The notes beneath the pieces are model-generated. The model had not been told where the DNA came from. It ran no database searches and was given only the letters and a program-made list of their open reading frames with translations. DNA of 64,000 nt from Verrucomicrobiaceae bacterium (GTDB lineage Bacteria > Verrucomicrobiota > Verrucomicrobiia > Verrucomicrobiales > Akkermansiaceae), in assembly GCA_027486655.1 (NCBI GenBank), contig JAIXOR010000059.1, forward strand, positions 79,523-143,522, given 5' to 3'. Positions 1 through 9,902 of the stretch are shown piece by piece. The position numbers and the translations under genes were made by a program. Every line of letters starts with the position of its first letter. The first letter of the stretch is position 1.

Positions 1-672
1 GAAGCGAAGGACATTACCGACCGCTTGTATGATTTGCTCTGGCCCGCGGTTGAGGCAGGCAGGGAGGACCTGTATCAGCCGATTTTCCGTGCTTTGAGAA
101 TACGCGGCGATTTGGCTCCCGATCAACTGGACAAAATCGCCGAGCGCGTGAGGGAAACCGCCACACCTGCCGTGGCTAACACCAGTACCACCGAGCGCTA
201 CTTCGTGGAAAGCGCGGCGAGCATGCTGGGTTCCTATCCTTCCCCCAAACACGAGGAACTCCTGCTTTCGTTGCTCACGATGGGTGATGAATGCTGGAGT
301 CGAGCGGCTGCCGGTTCGTTGGCAGAATCCGGCTCTAAGCGCTCGATCGAACCCTTGCGTCGATGGATGGCAGAACGCGCTGCGCAGGGAGACCCAAAGA
401 TCAGGGATGAATTGTCCGCCGGGATGGGCAAGACCACTTGGAATGACCGGATGGCAAAGGCTATCGAAAAACTCGAAAAGCGCGTCGCCGCCGTCGAGCG
501 CCAATCATCGCAACGCCATCGCCAGGTTCCCACGCCACAAGAAGCCAACTCCAATCCACCGAAGTCCAGCTTCCCTCAGGAGCAGGCCAAATCCATCGCA
601 GTGCTCTTTGCAGGTGTGTTGTTCGTGCTCGCCTTTGTTTATTACCTCCTTGGACGGCGCGGCCGCGCCTAG
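1..672 (+). CDS. Partial helical-repeat protein with C-terminal membrane anchor
   Basis: The reading frame is already open at base 1, so the gene begins outside the window and only about the last 223 codons are present. The visible part is rich in paired amphipathic helices (for example SPKHEELLLSLL and SKRSIEPLRRWM), which resembles HEAT-like solenoids. It is followed by a charged stretch near KAIEKLEKRVAAVER and then one hydrophobic segment (AVLFAGVLFVLAFVYYLL) capped by RRGRA. That is a tail-anchor arrangement with the solenoid probably exposed on one face of the membrane. No catalytic motif is visible. The incomplete protein at the other end of the window is also helical and HEAT-like, so both may belong to the same loose family. 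The fold is inferred and the function is unknown. Confidence 0.6.
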   Translation, partial: EAKDITDRLYDLLWPAVEAGREDLYQPIFRALRIRGDLAPDQLDKIAERVRETATPAVANTSTTERYFVESAASMLGSYPSPKHEELLLSLLTMGDECWSRAAAGSLAESGSKRSIEPLRRWMAERAAQGDPKIRDELSAGMGKTTWNDRMAKAIEKLEKRVAAVERQSSQRHRQVPTPQEANSNPPKSSFPQEQAKSIAVLFAGVLFVLAFVYYLLGRRGRA

Positions 673-1051
673 ATTCGGATGGGCGATGTTTCGGCGATGG
701 TTTGCTTGCGGTGAATCAATCTAACAAAGATGGGAACGCTATGACCCTCTGGGTTTGTGTTCTTGTGGCAAGTGTCCCGTTAGTCAGAAGTCGTTTCCGA
801 AACGGTTGAAACGCCCTGCATGTGGTCGATCGTTCGGAGTTCAAGGATTCAGCTCGAGTCTCGCTATTCTGCATACACAGCCGTAAAAGTAAGCAATTCG
901 ATGACACCGATGATCAAGCGGCCGTGCGAGCGGCTTTGGAAGTGCGGGCGTCGAGCCATTTTTCCGGGGTGATGCCACCGGCCTGACCGGCTTTCATGGC
1001 GGCAGGCGGGTGAGCACACTGTAATTCGCGGAAAAGGACCGGACTTGCTCA
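673..1051. other. 379-base gap with possible gene remnants
   Basis: No convincing intact gene lies here. A TCTAACA word sits at 720-726 and a short palindrome (cgtttc-c-gaaacg) at 792-804. On the minus strand, in frame with the truncated gene to the right but behind two consecutive TGA stops, about 44 codons are open from 1048 down to a TGA at 913. The translation includes MKAGQAGGITPEKWLDARTS and reads like the tail of a real protein. I treat it as a possible degraded remnant and cannot assign a family. Confidence 0.35.
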
Positions 1052-1510
1052 TCAATCCACCCCAAGCATGGAACTTCGGCACCCATAAGGAAGGAGAACA
1101 CGCCTGTCCGCCACCGCCCCCAGGTAGGGACCGACCTCCGGGCGGTCCTCGCCAAGGAGTGGCGAATGAAATGAAACGCTAAGCGCCGCCGCCTCCTCTC
1201 CGCTCGTGCAATGCCTCATCGGATTGCGCCGCGACAGGCGCTCCCAATCCATCGTCCGAATGTATTCCTCCTGCGGCTCGATGAGGCCCTTGGCTTCCGG
1301 TAGCAACTCTTTAATGACCGAGGCATCCAGCACTGTGTCCGCCTCGCCTGCCCGGGGGTTCCGCACCTCAGCGACATCCCAAGAATGGTAAAACAGCTCC
1401 ACTGGGCCGAGGCGTTCCAAGGGCGCAATCACATGCCGGCGCAGACATTTAATCGTGTAAGGCAGGCTTCGGTGAACGAGGCCGTGGAGGAGGAGAAATG
1501 TGGAGCGCAT
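1052..1510 (-). pseudogene. Truncated glycosyltransferase-like 'HxWD' protein fragment
   Basis: The first 95 or so residues look like a genuine cytosolic domain start: a hydrophobic beta strand (STFLLLHGLVHRSLP), a helix, then VELFYHSWDVAE, followed by ELLPEAKGLIEPQ. This order, with an [HS]xWD motif after the second strand, resembles poorly characterised sugar-transfer-like proteins found in polysaccharide loci. After about residue 97 the sequence turns into Cys/Ser/Arg-rich, low-quality coding and stops at about 152 residues, much shorter than expected. The ATG directly follows the TAG of the upstream minus-strand gene. I read it as a 3'-truncated or decayed gene. A short genuine ORF is possible. 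Confidence 0.4.
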
Positions 1511-2365
1511 CTAATCTCGGATAGCTCTTTTTCTGGCCTTGGGATCTGAAATAGCATCAATCCAAGGCTTCGCCTCGGCAGCAGAGCCGGAATTCTTCAG
1601 CCATACCACCATTTCGGCTATGGCTTCGTCGCGAACGAGACCTTTGGGCAACTTTGAAATCGTCGAACTGGCTGCCAGCGGGCCGCTTGCCATTGCAGCA
1701 CCAGCGATTGTCGATGCTGCAAGACGCACAGACGACTCATTACTCCCCTCAGAGGCCAAAGCAAACCCTTCAGAGAGACTCTTCAAGCCAAGGGAGCGGC
1801 AAACGATGCTAAAATCCGCATCGTTCAAACTCTTTAATACCCCCTCTTCACGCATATCCCCAATTCGATAAATGGCTTCAGCACCCAAAATCGCCTCGCG
1901 GAGATTCTTTAAATCGTTTTGGTTGTTAGATAACTTCTCAGCGAGCAGAAATTTCTGTTTGATGTCATGGACTGGACCTAGTTTGCTAAAAATCCGAGGC
2001 AGATGTACAAACAATATCGCCCTTTTTTCTAAAGGAATGTCATTAATAAGCTGGTGCAAGTAGCTGTAGTTTCCATTGGCAGCGATGACTTCAGAAGCTT
2101 TTAAAAACTCGGAGATTAAGCGCTGATTGTCTGACATCATGAGCGTATCAGCGTCCACAATTTTAAGTTTTTCATCTTTTGAACGCTTCCTTCTCGTTAC
2201 ATCTCTCCCATTTTCAAATTGACTACGCGCCTGCCTGCCTTGCTTTCCGAAATCGGTTCCCACATCTTGACTCCGCCTCAAAGGCGCGAGGGTCTCGTTA
2301 ACCAGAAAAGCGCTGGCCAAGACACAAATCGCAACTGCAATGAATATAACTGAGAGACGTGGCAT
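1511..2365 (-). CDS. Hypothetical membrane-anchored helical protein
   Basis: The 284-residue product begins with a single hydrophobic segment (LSVIFIAVAICVLASAFLV), either an uncleaved anchor or a signal peptide. A basic, Arg-rich linker follows, then an all-helical body with stretches such as LHQLINDIPLEKRAILFVHL. The last part (SGSAAEAKPWIDAISDPKARKRAIRD) resembles the W-x-x-x-I/L-P-x-x-x-R helical repeat found in many verrucomicrobial secreted proteins. It sits 27 bases downstream of the lipoprotein gene to its right and shares its AT-richer base use, so the two are probably cotranscribed. I recognise no enzyme motif. Extracytoplasmic location is inferred from the N-terminus. Confidence 0.65.
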   Translation of the reverse strand: MPRLSVIFIAVAICVLASAFLVNETLAPLRRSQDVGTDFGKQGRQARSQFENGRDVTRRKRSKDEKLKIVDADTLMMSDNQRLISEFLKASEVIAANGNYSYLHQLINDIPLEKRAILFVHLPRIFSKLGPVHDIKQKFLLAEKLSNNQNDLKNLREAILGAEAIYRIGDMREEGVLKSLNDADFSIVCRSLGLKSLSEGFALASEGSNESSVRLAASTIAGAAMASGPLAASSTISKLPKGLVRDEAIAEMVVWLKNSGSAAEAKPWIDAISDPKARKRAIRD

Positions 2366-2392
2366 AAGACCGAGGAATGATTTGCCGTTTTA

Positions 2393-3124
2393 TCAACGTG
2401 TCCTTGGCTGCTGCTTCAATAGCTCTTCCAGCGGCTTGGTCAATGGGCTATCAGGCATGTCAGATAACTTCAAATGCTGACTCAAGACTTGTTGTGCGTA
2501 TTTGCTCTCGGTCGGGAATTCGATGGAATCAACAAACTTCTGCGCTTCGTTGCGACCTTCTTCAAGACACAAGCGCACAGCGAGATCTCCAGCTATACTT
2601 GAACGATCTAACGACTCAGGAATACTAGCATGAATCTCTTTCAGAAGATTCAGCGGAATATCCGTTCCGCGCATGTAGGTAATCGTTAGAGTTCGAAGTT
2701 CCCCAGCGGGCATTGTTGCCAGCCTGGCGGGTATTTCTTCGGGAGATTCAATCATAGCCCTCCCAAAAATTGCTTTTATTCCGGCGAGAGTGACTCCGGA
2801 TTGACCTGCGGAAACTGCCACATATAGTTCATTGAGGGCCTCTGCTTTTGTTAATCTTTCGTTCTGAGAAAGTTCATCCGATAGTTGATTAAGAATGTGG
2901 ACGGTATCATAATACAACCTCTTGGAAACTAAATCTCCTCTCTGGAGTTTCGTTTTTGCAATGCCTCTTATATCCCGATTGATACTCAGATTTCTGGAGG
3001 TATGAGATTCATCAGTAACCAATTCCTGCGTGGAGGATTTTGGTTTTTTGTCACACGAGATTAGAATTCCGAGAAGCAGAAAGGCAGCAACACCAATGAA
3101 AGAGGCTTGATGGTTTTGCTTCAT
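2393..3124 (-). CDS. Hypothetical lipoprotein
   Basis: The 243-residue protein has a lipoprotein signal: basic and polar N-terminus, hydrophobic core, and a lipobox-like LGILISC with the acceptor Cys at about residue 24, followed by DKK. The mature part is polar and mostly helical, with several short helical units (LTITYMRGTDIPLNLLKEIH and neighbours). It lies in a run of three same-strand genes for similarly sized anchored proteins, all AT-richer than the rest of the window. The lipoprotein at 62.7 kb has the same architecture. Function is unknown. Likely periplasmic or outer-membrane associated. Confidence 0.7.
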   Translation of the reverse strand: MKQNHQASFIGVAAFLLLGILISCDKKPKSSTQELVTDESHTSRNLSINRDIRGIAKTKLQRGDLVSKRLYYDTVHILNQLSDELSQNERLTKAEALNELYVAVSAGQSGVTLAGIKAIFGRAMIESPEEIPARLATMPAGELRTLTITYMRGTDIPLNLLKEIHASIPESLDRSSIAGDLAVRLCLEEGRNEAQKFVDSIEFPTESKYAQQVLSQHLKLSDMPDSPLTKPLEELLKQQPRTR

Positions 3125-3218
3125 TCTTTTATTTGGAATTTAGAAATTTTCACAATTGACTGACTTCGGACTGCGTGGAAGCTCTTGCCGAATTCTAAGG
3201 TCTTCTTGCAGAAATGAT

Positions 3219-4310
3219 TTAATGATCAAGTTTTTCGACGATTGATTTGGCAGTGGTAATTGTCATGTTCGAAGCATATCGCAGGATAGATTCCTTCACA
3301 GATTCATGAAGCTCTTTATCTTCGATTTTGCTGCACCATTCCGCAGCTTTCAAAGGGTCTATTTGATAGTATCTCTCTGCGAGATTCGCTAGTCCTACGC
3401 TGGTGGATTCACCATTAGGCTTGGCCGAAAGCGCTTCGCCCATTTCCCTGATTGCTTCCAATGGGGCGTTTCTTGACGCTTTCTCCCATGCTAGGTTCCG
3501 CAGACTCTGATCCCCAATGCTGAGTATTTTTTCAACGGAGCAATGCGGATCTTTGTAATGGATGAACGAAAAGAAGCGCGTCACTTCATCTTTTGATAGC
3601 TCAGATTTACCGTCTGAGTTTGCAATAATACTCCAACCTGAATGCTCGTCCTGCATCAGGATGGAATTGATCGTTGCATCTTTCGTGATTGATCGAATTT
3701 TACCCTCCCGCAGAAGATTGTTGGCTTGGTCTAGTGCCTTGTATGGATTTACTCCCGCTACTCCGATCAAAGCGCCACCGATGAATTCTTGCCTGCAGGC
3801 CTCAGTCGTGTCTATCGGGATGGAGTGCAACCAGTTTTCGGGTCTTGAGGAGGCAAATGAGGAGGCAAATGCACGGTGGGCACGCATGCCTTCTTTGAAT
3901 TCTCCCAGAGATTTTAACCAAGCAAATCCTTGAACTGGATCGTCACTGCCGAGTGTGCGAGCGATCTCTAAGATAAGAAAATCTCTTTCTTCGGATCCAA
4001 GAGCGAGGCCATCTAGTGCTTTCAAAGCTGAATTGATGTTGCTGTCATTTGAGATATCTCGTGCCCCCTGATTTTTCTTTTGGTTGCGGGGATTGGCTTG
4101 AATCCTCGATTCGGCATGTTTGGAAAGATCCCGACCAGAAGGAATCGCCGTTGTCTGGATTTCCCTAATAGGAAGATTCGGTCTGTGGTATAAACCCACC
4201 ACAGACACCAGAATGGAAACGACCAGAATCAAAACCATTCGGTACGTTAGGAAATCATTGAACGGCCGTTTCATCGAGAATGTAAGATTAGGAGACGTTT
4301 TCAAACTCAT
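3219..4310 (-). CDS. Hypothetical membrane-anchored helical-repeat protein
   Basis: The product has 363 residues from the first ATG. A second in-frame Met at residue 13 (MKRPFNDF) is also plausible. One hydrophobic segment (MVLILVVSILVSVVGLY) near the N-terminus is followed by a basic linker and a long helical region with repeated units of the type FAWLKSLGEF, ENWLHSIPID and AAEWCSKIED, each followed by a helix. This W-containing tandem helical repeat is common in secreted verrucomicrobial proteins of unknown role. It is the first gene of the AT-rich minus-strand run. An 8-bp inverted repeat lies just upstream of its start. No catalytic motif is seen. Confidence 0.65.
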   Translation of the reverse strand: MSLKTSPNLTFSMKRPFNDFLTYRMVLILVVSILVSVVGLYHRPNLPIREIQTTAIPSGRDLSKHAESRIQANPRNQKKNQGARDISNDSNINSALKALDGLALGSEERDFLILEIARTLGSDDPVQGFAWLKSLGEFKEGMRAHRAFASSFASSRPENWLHSIPIDTTEACRQEFIGGALIGVAGVNPYKALDQANNLLREGKIRSITKDATINSILMQDEHSGWSIIANSDGKSELSKDEVTRFFSFIHYKDPHCSVEKILSIGDQSLRNLAWEKASRNAPLEAIREMGEALSAKPNGESTSVGLANLAERYYQIDPLKAAEWCSKIEDKELHESVKESILRYASNMTITTAKSIVEKLDH

Positions 4311-4317
4311 CCCCTTT

Positions 4318-4341
4318 GATTGATGTTTGCAAGCATCAATC
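4318..4341. promoter_or_regulatory. 8-bp inverted repeat upstream of the 3219-4310 gene
   Basis: GATTGATG and CATCAATC flank an 8-base spacer, seven bases upstream of the annotated start codon at 4310. It could be an operator, an mRNA leader hairpin or a weak transcription stop. There is no run of T on either side that would favour termination. Confidence 0.35.
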
Positions 4342-4369
4342 GTAGGTGGTGGTTAAGGTTCCAGCCCGC

Positions 4370-4400
4370 AAAAAAACGGGCGGTCCGGAGACCGCCCGTT
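4370..4400 (-). terminator. Rho-independent terminator of the cys operon
   Basis: On the minus strand a perfect 10-bp GC-rich stem (ACGGGCGGTC / GACCGCCCGT) with a 4-base loop is followed directly by seven T residues. It lies about 30 bases after the cysK stop codon at 4429, so it ends the cysJIHK transcript and separates it from the AT-rich genes beyond. Confidence 0.9.
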
Positions 4401-4428
4401 GGGAGAGACGAAGGAAGCTTCGAATCGA

Positions 4429-5388
<960 letters not shown>

Positions 5389-5462
5389 GGTGGTGGGGTG
5401 GTTGGGAGTTTAGGGAATCGTGGGATGGAGAAACCGGAAATCGATCCGTGCAGACCGGCGTT

Positions 5463-6200
5463 TCAAATCTGGAAATCGGAGGAGCCGGAGTCAAGGTGGA
5501 GTCCGCATTCGTACTTCCTGCCATTGAAGCGGGTGGCCTCGGCATCGCCATCGGCGGCGGGCACCGTGCTGTGCCAGTCGCCCATGGTGACGTATCCCTT
5601 GGCGGCGAGCGGATGGCGCGGCAGGCCGTGCTGGTGATAGTAGAGGTCCACCTGGGCATCCGCCCAATCGAGGATCGGATAGGCCTTGAGTGTCTTTTTC
5701 TGGCGCTCGACGAAGGGTCGGTCGCTGCGCGTGCTGGACTGGGACCGGCGCAGTCCGCTGAGCCAGACATCGGCCCCGGTTTCGCGCAGCGCGCGGTTCA
5801 TCGGCTCGATCTTGGTGAGCATGGCGTAGCGGTCCTGGTCCTCCTTGGTGCCTTCCCAGAGGTTTCCCCAGAGCGCCTGCATGCGGGCGGCGGAGAAAGT
5901 GGGCTGATAGACACGGAGGTCGAGCTTGGGCAGGAGGCCGGTGAGTTCCTCGATGTATTGATAGGTCTCGGGGAAGAGGAATCCGGTATCGATGAACACG
6001 ACGGGAATCTCCGGCGCGTGTTCATGGATGAGGTGGAGCATCACCGCGGCCTGGATGCCGAAGCTGGTGGTGGCCACGAGGTGATCGCCCAACTGGTCGT
6101 AGAGGAGGCGGATCCGTTCGCCCGCGCGGAGCGGGGCGATATCGGCCGAGAGGATCTCGGGATCGAAATCGGGTTCCGCGTGGAATTTGAGTGCTTGCAT
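5463..6200 (-). CDS. cysH: Phosphoadenylyl-sulfate (PAPS) reductase
   Basis: Reduces PAPS to sulfite with thioredoxin, in the cytosol. I chose the ATG at 6198-6200, which gives 245 residues beginning MQALKFHAEP, because the frame upstream of it is out-of-frame cysI sequence. Visible family features are the PP-loop-like TTSFGIQAAVMLH, the IDTGFLFPETY segment, KIEPMNRAL, LSGLRRSQS and the catalytic-cysteine tail ECGLH. The CC...CxxC cysteines that bind an iron-sulfur cluster in APS reductases are absent, so this is the PAPS-dependent (enterobacterial) type. The start lies 10 bases after the cysI stop, implying tight cotranscription. Confidence 0.93.
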   Translation of the reverse strand: MQALKFHAEPDFDPEILSADIAPLRAGERIRLLYDQLGDHLVATTSFGIQAAVMLHLIHEHAPEIPVVFIDTGFLFPETYQYIEELTGLLPKLDLRVYQPTFSAARMQALWGNLWEGTKEDQDRYAMLTKIEPMNRALRETGADVWLSGLRRSQSSTRSDRPFVERQKKTLKAYPILDWADAQVDLYYHQHGLPRHPLAAKGYVTMGDWHSTVPAADGDAEATRFNGRKYECGLHLDSGSSDFQI

Positions 6201-6210
6201 GGGGTGGGGG

Positions 6211-7932
6211 TCAGGCCTTGAGGGCCTCTGGCTTGATATTGAGGTGGAAATCCCTGCCCTGGACGGTCTCGTTGACGTAACCGGCGCGGATGCAGAAATC
6301 GCCGAAGCGTTCGCCCGTTTCACGTTCCTTGGCATAGCGCGTGATGATGGGGGCGAGCAGGGGTTTGATATCCTCGGACTTCACGCTTTCCTTGAAGAGC
6401 TTGGAGAGGCGCTGGCCGGCGAAGCCGCCGCCGAGGTAAACATTGTATTTGCCCGGAGCGCGGCCGATGAAGGCGATCTCCGAGATGTAGGGACGGGCAC
6501 AGCCGTTCGGGCAGCCGGTCATGCGGATGGTGATGGCATCGTGGCGCAGGCCGTTTTCCTCGATGGTTTCCTCCAGCTCGGTGAGCAGATCGGGCAGGTA
6601 GCGCTCCGCCTCGGCCAGCGAGAGTCCGCAGGTGGGCAGGGCGACGCAGGCCAGCGAGTTGAGACGCAGGGCGCTCTTGAGGTGGCTGTCCTTGATGCCG
6701 TATTGTTCGAGGAGCTTCTCGATCTGCGGGCGCTTGGCCGGCGAGACGTTGGCGATGATGAGGTTCTGGTTGGCGGTGAGGCGGAAGTCGCCCTCGTGCA
6801 CCTTGGCGATCTCGCGCAGGCCGGTGAGCAGCGGATAGGACGGTGTGTCCAGCACGCGTCCACCCTGGATGAAGAGGGTGAGGTGGGAGTTGCCGTTCTT
6901 GTCCTCCACCCAGCCGAAGCGGTCGCCGTTGTCCTCGAACTTGAACTCGCGCACGGGGCCGAGTTCGTAGCCGAGGTATTCGTTCAACTTGGCGAGGATC
7001 CAGTCCGGGCCGTAGTCGTCCACGGTGTACTTGAAGCGCGAGTGCTTGCGGTCCGTGCGATCGCCGAAGTCGCGCTGCACGAGCACCACCTTCTCCGCGA
7101 CGTCCACCGCCTGCTCGACGGTGCAGAAGCCGATGACATCGGCGAGGCGCGGGTAGGTTTTCTCATTGCCGTGGGTGGAGCCCATGCCGCCGCCGACGGC
7201 GACGTTGAAGCCGACGAGTTTTCCGTCCTCGACGATGGCGATGAAGGAAAGGCAGTTCGCATAAATGTCCACATCGTTGGAGGGCGGGACGGCGATGGTG
7301 ATCTTGAACTTCCGGGGCAGGTAGGTCTTGCCGTAGATGGGCTCCACCTCTTCCTCGGAGGATTCGATCTTCTCCCCATCCAGCCAGATCTCATGATAGG
7401 CGCGGGTCTGCGGAGTGAGGTGATCCGAGATGCCCTGGGCCACCTTGAGCACGTCCGCGTGCACGTCGGAGAGATAGGGGTTTGGGTTGCACATCACGTT
7501 GCGGTTCACGTCGCCGCAGGCCGCGATGGTGTCCATGGCGGTCTGGTTGATCTCCTTGATGGTGCGCTTGAGGTTGCTCTTGATGATGCCGTGGAACTGG
7601 AAGGCCTGGCGGGTGGTGAGCTTGATGGTGCCGTTGGCGAACTGGGAGGCCATGCGGTCCACCTCCAGCCACTGGGCGGGAGTGGCCACGCCGCCGGGAA
7701 CGCGGATGCGGATCATGAACGAGTAGGCCTTGTCCAGCTTGTTGCGGCGGCGCTCGGCGCGGATGTCGCGATCGTCCTGCTGATAGGTGCCGTGGAACTT
7801 GAGGAGCTGCTGGTCATCCTCGGACATCGAGCCGGTGGATGAATCGGCGAGGCCTTCCGCAATGGTGCCGCGCAGGTAGTTGCTGCGGGTCTTGATGTAT
7901 TCGTTGGCGGAGAGTTTCTTTTCTTCGGACAT
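6211..7932 (-). CDS. cysI: Sulfite reductase hemoprotein (beta) subunit
   Basis: Performs the six-electron reduction of sulfite to sulfide, using siroheme and a 4Fe-4S cluster. The 573-residue length is typical of CysI. The N-terminal half carries the [12 protein letters not shown] and GDVNRNVMC segments of the siroheme/sulfite pocket. The four cluster ligands are in the CVALPTCG and [10 protein letters not shown] motifs in the C-terminal half. The start ATG at 7932 is 39 bases from the cysJ stop. No siroheme synthase gene is in the window, so the cofactor must come from elsewhere in the genome. Confidence 0.96.
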   Translation of the reverse strand: MSEEKKLSANEYIKTRSNYLRGTIAEGLADSSTGSMSEDDQQLLKFHGTYQQDDRDIRAERRRNKLDKAYSFMIRIRVPGGVATPAQWLEVDRMASQFANGTIKLTTRQAFQFHGIIKSNLKRTIKEINQTAMDTIAACGDVNRNVMCNPNPYLSDVHADVLKVAQGISDHLTPQTRAYHEIWLDGEKIESSEEEVEPIYGKTYLPRKFKITIAVPPSNDVDIYANCLSFIAIVEDGKLVGFNVAVGGGMGSTHGNEKTYPRLADVIGFCTVEQAVDVAEKVVLVQRDFGDRTDRKHSRFKYTVDDYGPDWILAKLNEYLGYELGPVREFKFEDNGDRFGWVEDKNGNSHLTLFIQGGRVLDTPSYPLLTGLREIAKVHEGDFRLTANQNLIIANVSPAKRPQIEKLLEQYGIKDSHLKSALRLNSLACVALPTCGLSLAEAERYLPDLLTELEETIEENGLRHDAITIRMTGCPNGCARPYISEIAFIGRAPGKYNVYLGGGFAGQRLSKLFKESVKSEDIKPLLAPIITRYAKERETGERFGDFCIRAGYVNETVQGRDFHLNIKPEALKA

Positions 7933-7971
7933 GGGACGGGAGATTTGAAATTTGAAGTTTGGAATGTGATA

Positions 7972-9732
7972 TCAATACACGTCGCGCTGGTAGCGTTTGG
8001 TTTTCTTCAGTTCCTCAACGTAGGCTTCCGCGGCTTCGCGGGATTTTCCTCCGGCGGTCTGGACGGCCGTGATGAGGGCCTCGTGGACATCCGCGGCCAT
8101 GCGGGAGGCGTCGCCGCAGACATAGAAATGGGCGCCGTCCTCAAGCCAGGCGTAGAGATCCGCGGCGCGCTCGCGGATGCGCTGCTGCACGTAGATCTTC
8201 TCCGGTTGGTCGCGCGAGAAGGCGACGTCGAGGCGGGTGAGCGTGCCATTCTTGAGGTGATCCTGCCATTCGAGCTGATAGAGGAAGTCGTAGAGGTAGT
8301 GCTGGTCGCCCATGAAGAGCCAGTTGCGCCCGGTGCTGCCGAGGGCGGCGCGGTGCTCGACGAAGGAACGGAAGGGGGCCACGCCGGTGCCGGGGCCCAC
8401 CATGATCACAGGGGCGGAGCCATCGGCGGGCAGGCGGAAGTTTTTGTTAGGCTGGACGAAGATCTCGGCGTGGTCGCCCGGTTTCACCAGATCCGCGAGA
8501 TAGGTGGAGCAGACGCCCTTGCGGCTGCGGCCGTGCGTTTGGTAGCGGACGGCGGCCACGGTGAGGTGGACCTGGTCGGGATGGGCGAGCGGGCTGGAGG
8601 CGATCGAGTAAAGGCGCGGCGGGAGTTTCCGGAAGAGCCCGGCGAGTGACGCGGCGGGCAGTCCGGAGGGGGCGAAGTCGTGCAGGGCATCGATGATCTC
8701 ACGGCCGTCCACGTAGTTCTTGAGGCCTTCCTTGGCGTCGTCCGCGAGGAGTTCCTTGAGACGGGGAGAGCTGACGGTTTCCGAGAGCTTGGTGAGCACG
8801 TTGCGGGAGAGCGCGGTGATGTCGAAGTCCTCGCGCAGGGCGTCGGCGAGCACCTTGGTGCCGATGGCTTTGACTTCCACTTCCTCGGTGCCGGTGAGCT
8901 TGGCGGCCTCGAGCACGGCCTGGACGACATCCGGCGCGTTGACGGGCACCACGGCGAGGGCGTCCCCGGGTTCGTAGCTCATGCCGGAGCCGGCGAGCGA
9001 GAATTCCAGGTGGAGCGTCTCCTTGGCGGAGCCGCGGCCGTTGAGGTGCACGACTTCGAGGACTTCGGCAGGAAACGGGTGCTTCTTGCCATACTCGGTG
9101 GCGGGAGCCGGGGCCAGGGAGGAGGTCTCGACGACGGCGGTGGAAGCGGGAGCAAAGGCACCGAGCGAGAGTCCGAGCCAGGTGCTGAAGGCCTCTTCGT
9201 AATCGACATCGCAGTCCTGGCGTGCGGCCACGCGTTTGGCACCGAGCGCCTCGAGGCGGGCATCGATGTCCTTGCCGGTCTGGCAGAACTTTTCATACGA
9301 AGTATCGCCCAGGGCGCAGACCGAGAAGGAAAGCCCCGAAAGATCGAGCCCGGCCGACATGAACTCCTTGTAAAACCCGGAGGCGGTCTCGGGTGGTTCG
9401 CCGTCGCCCCAGGTGGAGACGATGACCAGCAGGTTGGAGAGCTTGGTGAGATCGGCGGGAGCGGTCTCGGACATGTTCCGCATCACCGCTTGGAATCCGC
9501 GTTTGCGGGCCTCTTTCACGGCGCGGTCGGCGAGCGCTTCCGAGTTTCCGGATTCGGTGCCATAGAGCACGGTGAGCTTGCCGGCAGCCGGGGCGGCGGC
9601 GGGCTTGGCCACGGGCGAGCCCGCAGCCAGAAAGCCGCTGAGCCAGCCTTTTTGGTGGGCGTCCAAGGAGGAAATGAGGGCGTCCAGCGACTTGCGCTGC
9701 TCGGTGCTGAATGGGGCGTGCTCTGGAAGCAT
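7972..9732 (-). CDS. cysJ: Sulfite reductase flavoprotein (alpha) subunit
   Basis: Passes electrons from NADPH through FAD and FMN to CysI. From the ATG at 9730-9732 the protein has 586 residues. Domain order is standard: a short N-terminal segment, a flavodoxin domain opening with LYGTESGNSEALA, the FAD domain with RLYSIASSP and GVCSTYL, and the NADPH domain with VGPGTGVAPFRSF and YVCGDASRMA. The longer open frame upstream of 9732 has no family similarity. It is the first gene of the cysJIHK operon and is divergent from the sialate O-acetylesterase gene. AAGG in CTAAGGTTT precedes the ATG at suitable spacing. Confidence 0.95.
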   Translation of the reverse strand: MLPEHAPFSTEQRKSLDALISSLDAHQKGWLSGFLAAGSPVAKPAAAPAAGKLTVLYGTESGNSEALADRAVKEARKRGFQAVMRNMSETAPADLTKLSNLLVIVSTWGDGEPPETASGFYKEFMSAGLDLSGLSFSVCALGDTSYEKFCQTGKDIDARLEALGAKRVAARQDCDVDYEEAFSTWLGLSLGAFAPASTAVVETSSLAPAPATEYGKKHPFPAEVLEVVHLNGRGSAKETLHLEFSLAGSGMSYEPGDALAVVPVNAPDVVQAVLEAAKLTGTEEVEVKAIGTKVLADALREDFDITALSRNVLTKLSETVSSPRLKELLADDAKEGLKNYVDGREIIDALHDFAPSGLPAASLAGLFRKLPPRLYSIASSPLAHPDQVHLTVAAVRYQTHGRSRKGVCSTYLADLVKPGDHAEIFVQPNKNFRLPADGSAPVIMVGPGTGVAPFRSFVEHRAALGSTGRNWLFMGDQHYLYDFLYQLEWQDHLKNGTLTRLDVAFSRDQPEKIYVQQRIRERAADLYAWLEDGAHFYVCGDASRMAADVHEALITAVQTAGGKSREAAEAYVEELKKTKRYQRDVY

Positions 9733-9902
9733 AAACCTTAGTTTGTTACCTTGTATTGTGAGGTTTCGGGAAAAATGTGGAGCCAATTGCCGGGGGAGGC
9801 AACCATTTTCTTGGAGAAAGGCGGGCTCGCGGCCCATGGGAAACGGCTTTGGAGAGCCACTTCTTGCTAGGAAGACCGGGCCGCGGGCGTATGGTCGCCG
9901 CC
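9733..9902. promoter_or_regulatory. Divergent promoter region between cysJ and the acetylesterase gene
   Basis: This 170-base spacer must hold the cysJIHK promoter and probably that of the divergent gene. Close to cysJ it is AT-rich and contains two near-direct repeats (ACCTTAG and ACCTTGT) about 13 bases apart, followed by TTGTGAGGTT, which partly inverts the first repeat. This is a candidate operator for a cysteine or sulfur regulator. I cannot name the factor. Confidence 0.3.
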
